This document shows positions 62,086-64,000 of a stretch of 64,000 nucleotides of DNA, one piece after another. Within the stretch, counting starts at the first letter, position 1, and each line of letters begins with the position of its first letter. Origin of the DNA: Pseudomonas alloputida (GTDB lineage Bacteria; Pseudomonadota; Gammaproteobacteria; Pseudomonadales; Pseudomonadaceae); NCBI RefSeq assembly GCF_021283545.2, contig NZ_CP128540.1, forward strand, positions 2,639,501 to 2,703,500. The letters are read 5' to 3'. The notes beneath the pieces are model-generated. The model made no database searches and was not told the origin of the DNA. It saw nothing but the letters and a program-made list of their open reading frames with translations. The position numbers and the translations under genes are program-made.

Positions 62086-62967
62086 ATGTCTATCAGCGTG
62101 AAATCGAATAGGGCTCTGTTCGACCTCGACCTGCTGCGCGCCATTGTCGTGGTGGCAGACTGCGGCAGCTTCACCACCGCTGCCGCGCGGCTGCATTCGA
62201 CCCAGTCGACGATCAGCCAGAAGGTGCGCCGCCTGGAAGACATGGTCGGCCACCGCTTGTTGGTGCGGGGCAACCGTGACGTACTGCCGACCGACGCCGG
62301 GCAGACCTTGCTCGGCTATGCCCGGCACATGCTGGCCCTGAACGATCAGATGCTTGAAGCCCTGGCCGGGGCGATGGTGGGCACCACGGTACGGCTTGGC
62401 GTGCCCGAGGACTTCGTGGGCGGGCGTACCACCAATGCACTGTCGGCATTCAGCCGGCTGCACCCACAGGTGAAGCTCGAAGTGACCAGTGGTTTGTGCC
62501 GTGACCTGAGCCAGGCCTATGACAATGGCGAACTTGACCTGGTGCTGCTCAAGCAGCGGCGCAACAGCCGTGAGGGCGTGGCCTGTTGGCCAGAGCGTCT
62601 GCAGTGGATCGACAGCGCGCGCACGCCCGCCTTCGAGCTGGACCCGATCCCGTTGGTCACCTTTCCGCCACGCGGCCTGTACCGCGAGGACATGATCAAC
62701 GCCATCGAAGGCATGGGCCGGCGCTGGCGCATCAGCTTTACCAGCTCTAGCCTCAGTGGCATCCAGGCTGCGGTCGCCGATGGCATGGGTATCAGCTTGC
62801 TGCCGCCCAGGGCGGCCACCGGCGAGCACAGGGTGTTGGGGGCCGGGCAAGGGCTGCCGGAGGTCGACAGCTATGAGATCGTCATCGTGCACCGGCCGAC
62901 GGCGGATGTGATGGTCAAGGCGCTGGCTGAGGTGATGACGCAGTTGCTGGCGGGCGGTGGGATCTGA
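62086..62967 (+). CDS. LysR family transcriptional regulator
   Basis: 293 residues. HTH at about 12-70 (LDLLRAIVVVADCGSFTTAAARLHSTQSTISQKVRRLEDMVGHRLLVR, in parts) and effector domain about 95-290. It follows ggt by 45 bp on the same strand, so it may be co-transcribed with it. It is convergent with the ornithine-cyclodeaminase-family gene. The typical partner-gene relation (divergent) is absent, so the target is uncertain; amino-acid catabolism is a reasonable guess. Confidence 0.92.
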   Translation: MSISVKSNRALFDLDLLRAIVVVADCGSFTTAAARLHSTQSTISQKVRRLEDMVGHRLLVRGNRDVLPTDAGQTLLGYARHMLALNDQMLEALAGAMVGTTVRLGVPEDFVGGRTTNALSAFSRLHPQVKLEVTSGLCRDLSQAYDNGELDLVLLKQRRNSREGVACWPERLQWIDSARTPAFELDPIPLVTFPPRGLYREDMINAIEGMGRRWRISFTSSSLSGIQAAVADGMGISLLPPRAATGEHRVLGAGQGLPEVDSYEIVIVHRPTADVMVKALAEVMTQLLAGGGI

Positions 62968-63038
62968 CGATCTGTGGTCGATGCGCTTGTACATGACCCA
63001 AAGCCCACACACACACTTTCGACCAACCCGATTCAATA

Positions 63039-64000
63039 TCAGGCAACCCGTCGGATACGCCTTTTGCCAGCGCGGCCTCGGGTGTGGCTGAACAGGTCTT
63101 TCGGGTCGTCCTCCACCCACGGCACCAGGTCGATCTTGGTGCCCATCCCGCGCTTTTCGGCTTGCTGTAGTACGTACCGTAGTACGGTGTAATCTTCGAG
63201 GGCGAAGCCCACCGAATCGAATACAGTGACCTGGCTGTCGCTTTGGCGGCCCTCGGTTTCTCCGCGCAGCACGCGCCACAGGTCGACCACCGGAAAGTCC
63301 GCCGGCAGCTGCTGGATCTCACCTTCGATACGGGTTTGTGGCTCGTACTCGACGAACACCCGCGCGTTGCGCAGCACATCGGCGTGCAGCTCGGTTTTGC
63401 CAGGGCAGTCACCACCCACGGCGTTCAGGTGCATACCGGGCTCCAGCATGTCGGGGGTAATGATGGTGGCGTAGGCCTTGTCGGCCGTTACCGTGGTGAT
63501 GATGTCCACGCCTTTCACTGCCTCGGCTACCGAGCTGGCCCGGCGGATGGTCAAGCCGCTGTATTCCTTGAGGTTGGCGATAAGCTTGGCGGTGGCCAGC
63601 GGGTCGGTGTCGTAGGCGACGATTTCTTCGATGCCCAGGTGCTTGTGGAAGGCCAGGGCCTGGAATTCGCTTTGCGCGCCGTTGCCGATCAGCGCCATCT
63701 TGCGCGCGTTCGGGCGGGCCAGTGCCTGGGCTGCCATCAGCGAAGTCGCTGCGGTGCGCAGGGCGGTGGCGATGGTCAGTTCGGACAGCAGCACCGGGTA
63801 ACCGGAGTCGACATCGGCCAGTACACCGAAGGCCATCACCGTATGCAGGTTGCGTGCAGTATTGGCCGGGTGGCCGTTGACGTATTTGAAGGCATAGCGG
63901 CTTTTGTCGGCGACCGGCATCAGTTCGATCACGCCCACTTCCGAGTGGCTGGCAACGCGCGCGGACTTGTCAAACGCCTGCCAGCGTTTGAAATCGTCCC
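63039..64000 (-). CDS. Ornithine cyclodeaminase family protein (partial, 5' end outside window)
   Basis: The frame stays open to the right edge, so the start is missing and about 320 residues are visible. N-terminal part: ARVASHSEVGVIELMPVADKSRYAFKYVNGHPANT (in parts). The Rossmann NAD motif is MALIGNGAQSEFQALAFHKHLGIEEI (about bases 63635-63705). Substrate loops include ADKAYATIITPDMLEPGMHLNAVGGDCPGK and the acidic VVDLWRVLRGE. Family members turn ornithine into proline plus ammonia or act as related imine/amino-acid dehydrogenases. The C-terminus ends RAGKRRIRRVA. Ornithine is the likely but unproven substrate. Confidence 0.92.
   Translation of the reverse strand, partial: DDFKRWQAFDKSARVASHSEVGVIELMPVADKSRYAFKYVNGHPANTARNLHTVMAFGVLADVDSGYPVLLSELTIATALRTAATSLMAAQALARPNARKMALIGNGAQSEFQALAFHKHLGIEEIVAYDTDPLATAKLIANLKEYSGLTIRRASSVAEAVKGVDIITTVTADKAYATIITPDMLEPGMHLNAVGGDCPGKTELHADVLRNARVFVEYEPQTRIEGEIQQLPADFPVVDLWRVLRGETEGRQSDSQVTVFDSVGFALEDYTVLRYVLQQAEKRGMGTKIDLVPWVEDDPKDLFSHTRGRAGKRRIRRVA

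Overview
The window is GC-rich chromosomal DNA of a Pseudomonas, almost certainly the P. putida group. The evidence is the gene content and order (pobC/pobA, a CrcY-type RNA between an HMG-CoA lyase gene and an mgtC-like gene, a FecI/FecR/TonB-receptor cassette beside pgm, a PQQ dehydrogenase/OprB porin pair), Pseudomonas-type REP palindromes and typical Shine-Dalgarno sites. No rRNA, tRNA, CRISPR array or prophage was seen. All coordinates are read by eye and no database search was run.

Layout. 1-4.2 kb: end of an OprM/NodT efflux outer-membrane protein, an MHYT-GGDEF-EAL protein, DUF1652 and DUF1345 proteins. 4.3-10 kb: pgm, then an iron-type surface-signalling cassette (sigma factor, FecR, TonB receptor). 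10-14 kb: two divergent pairs, FMO + RidA and DUF1028 + M20 deacylase. 14-18 kb: porin and membrane PQQ quinate/shikimate/glucose-type dehydrogenase separated by a REP palindrome. 18-28 kb: cupin, LysR, MFS exporter, LysE exporter with divergent AraC regulator, CAP protein, SleB-type hydrolase, AEC transporter, LysR, and a betaine-type ABC permease and binding protein without an ATPase. 28-33 kb: chemoreceptor, Na+/H+-antiporter-family carrier, orphan FecR. 33-39 kb: acyl-CoA dehydrogenase and acyl-CoA synthetase, divergent from a sensor kinase/response regulator pair. 39-42.3 kb: MarR-EmrA-EmrB drug efflux operon with a readable promoter/operator. 42.3-46 kb: a large palindrome carrying two identical inverted IS4-family elements. 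46-54.5 kb: SDR, two related hybrid kinases, MocR-type regulator, CcoG, DUF3203 protein, MgtC protein. 54.5-58.7 kb: CrcY small RNA, HMG-CoA lyase with its MerR regulator, pobC and pobA. 58.7-64 kb: an unrecognised A/T-richer gene, gamma-glutamyltransferase, LysR, and the 3' part of an ornithine-cyclodeaminase-family gene.

How it works together. Much of the region is peripheral carbon and nitrogen acquisition: periplasmic oxidation of quinate/sugar, 4-hydroxybenzoate hydroxylation, leucine/HMG-CoA breakdown, acyl-CoA activation and oxidation, and gamma-glutamyl compounds. Linked regulators and transporters accompany these genes. A decoy RNA of the Hfq/Crc catabolite-repression system sits inside the cluster. 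The most unusual structure is the IS pair. Two 1,421-bp copies, identical as far as read, sit at the same nucleotide of both arms of an older palindromic repeat, with reverse-complementary 9-bp target duplications.
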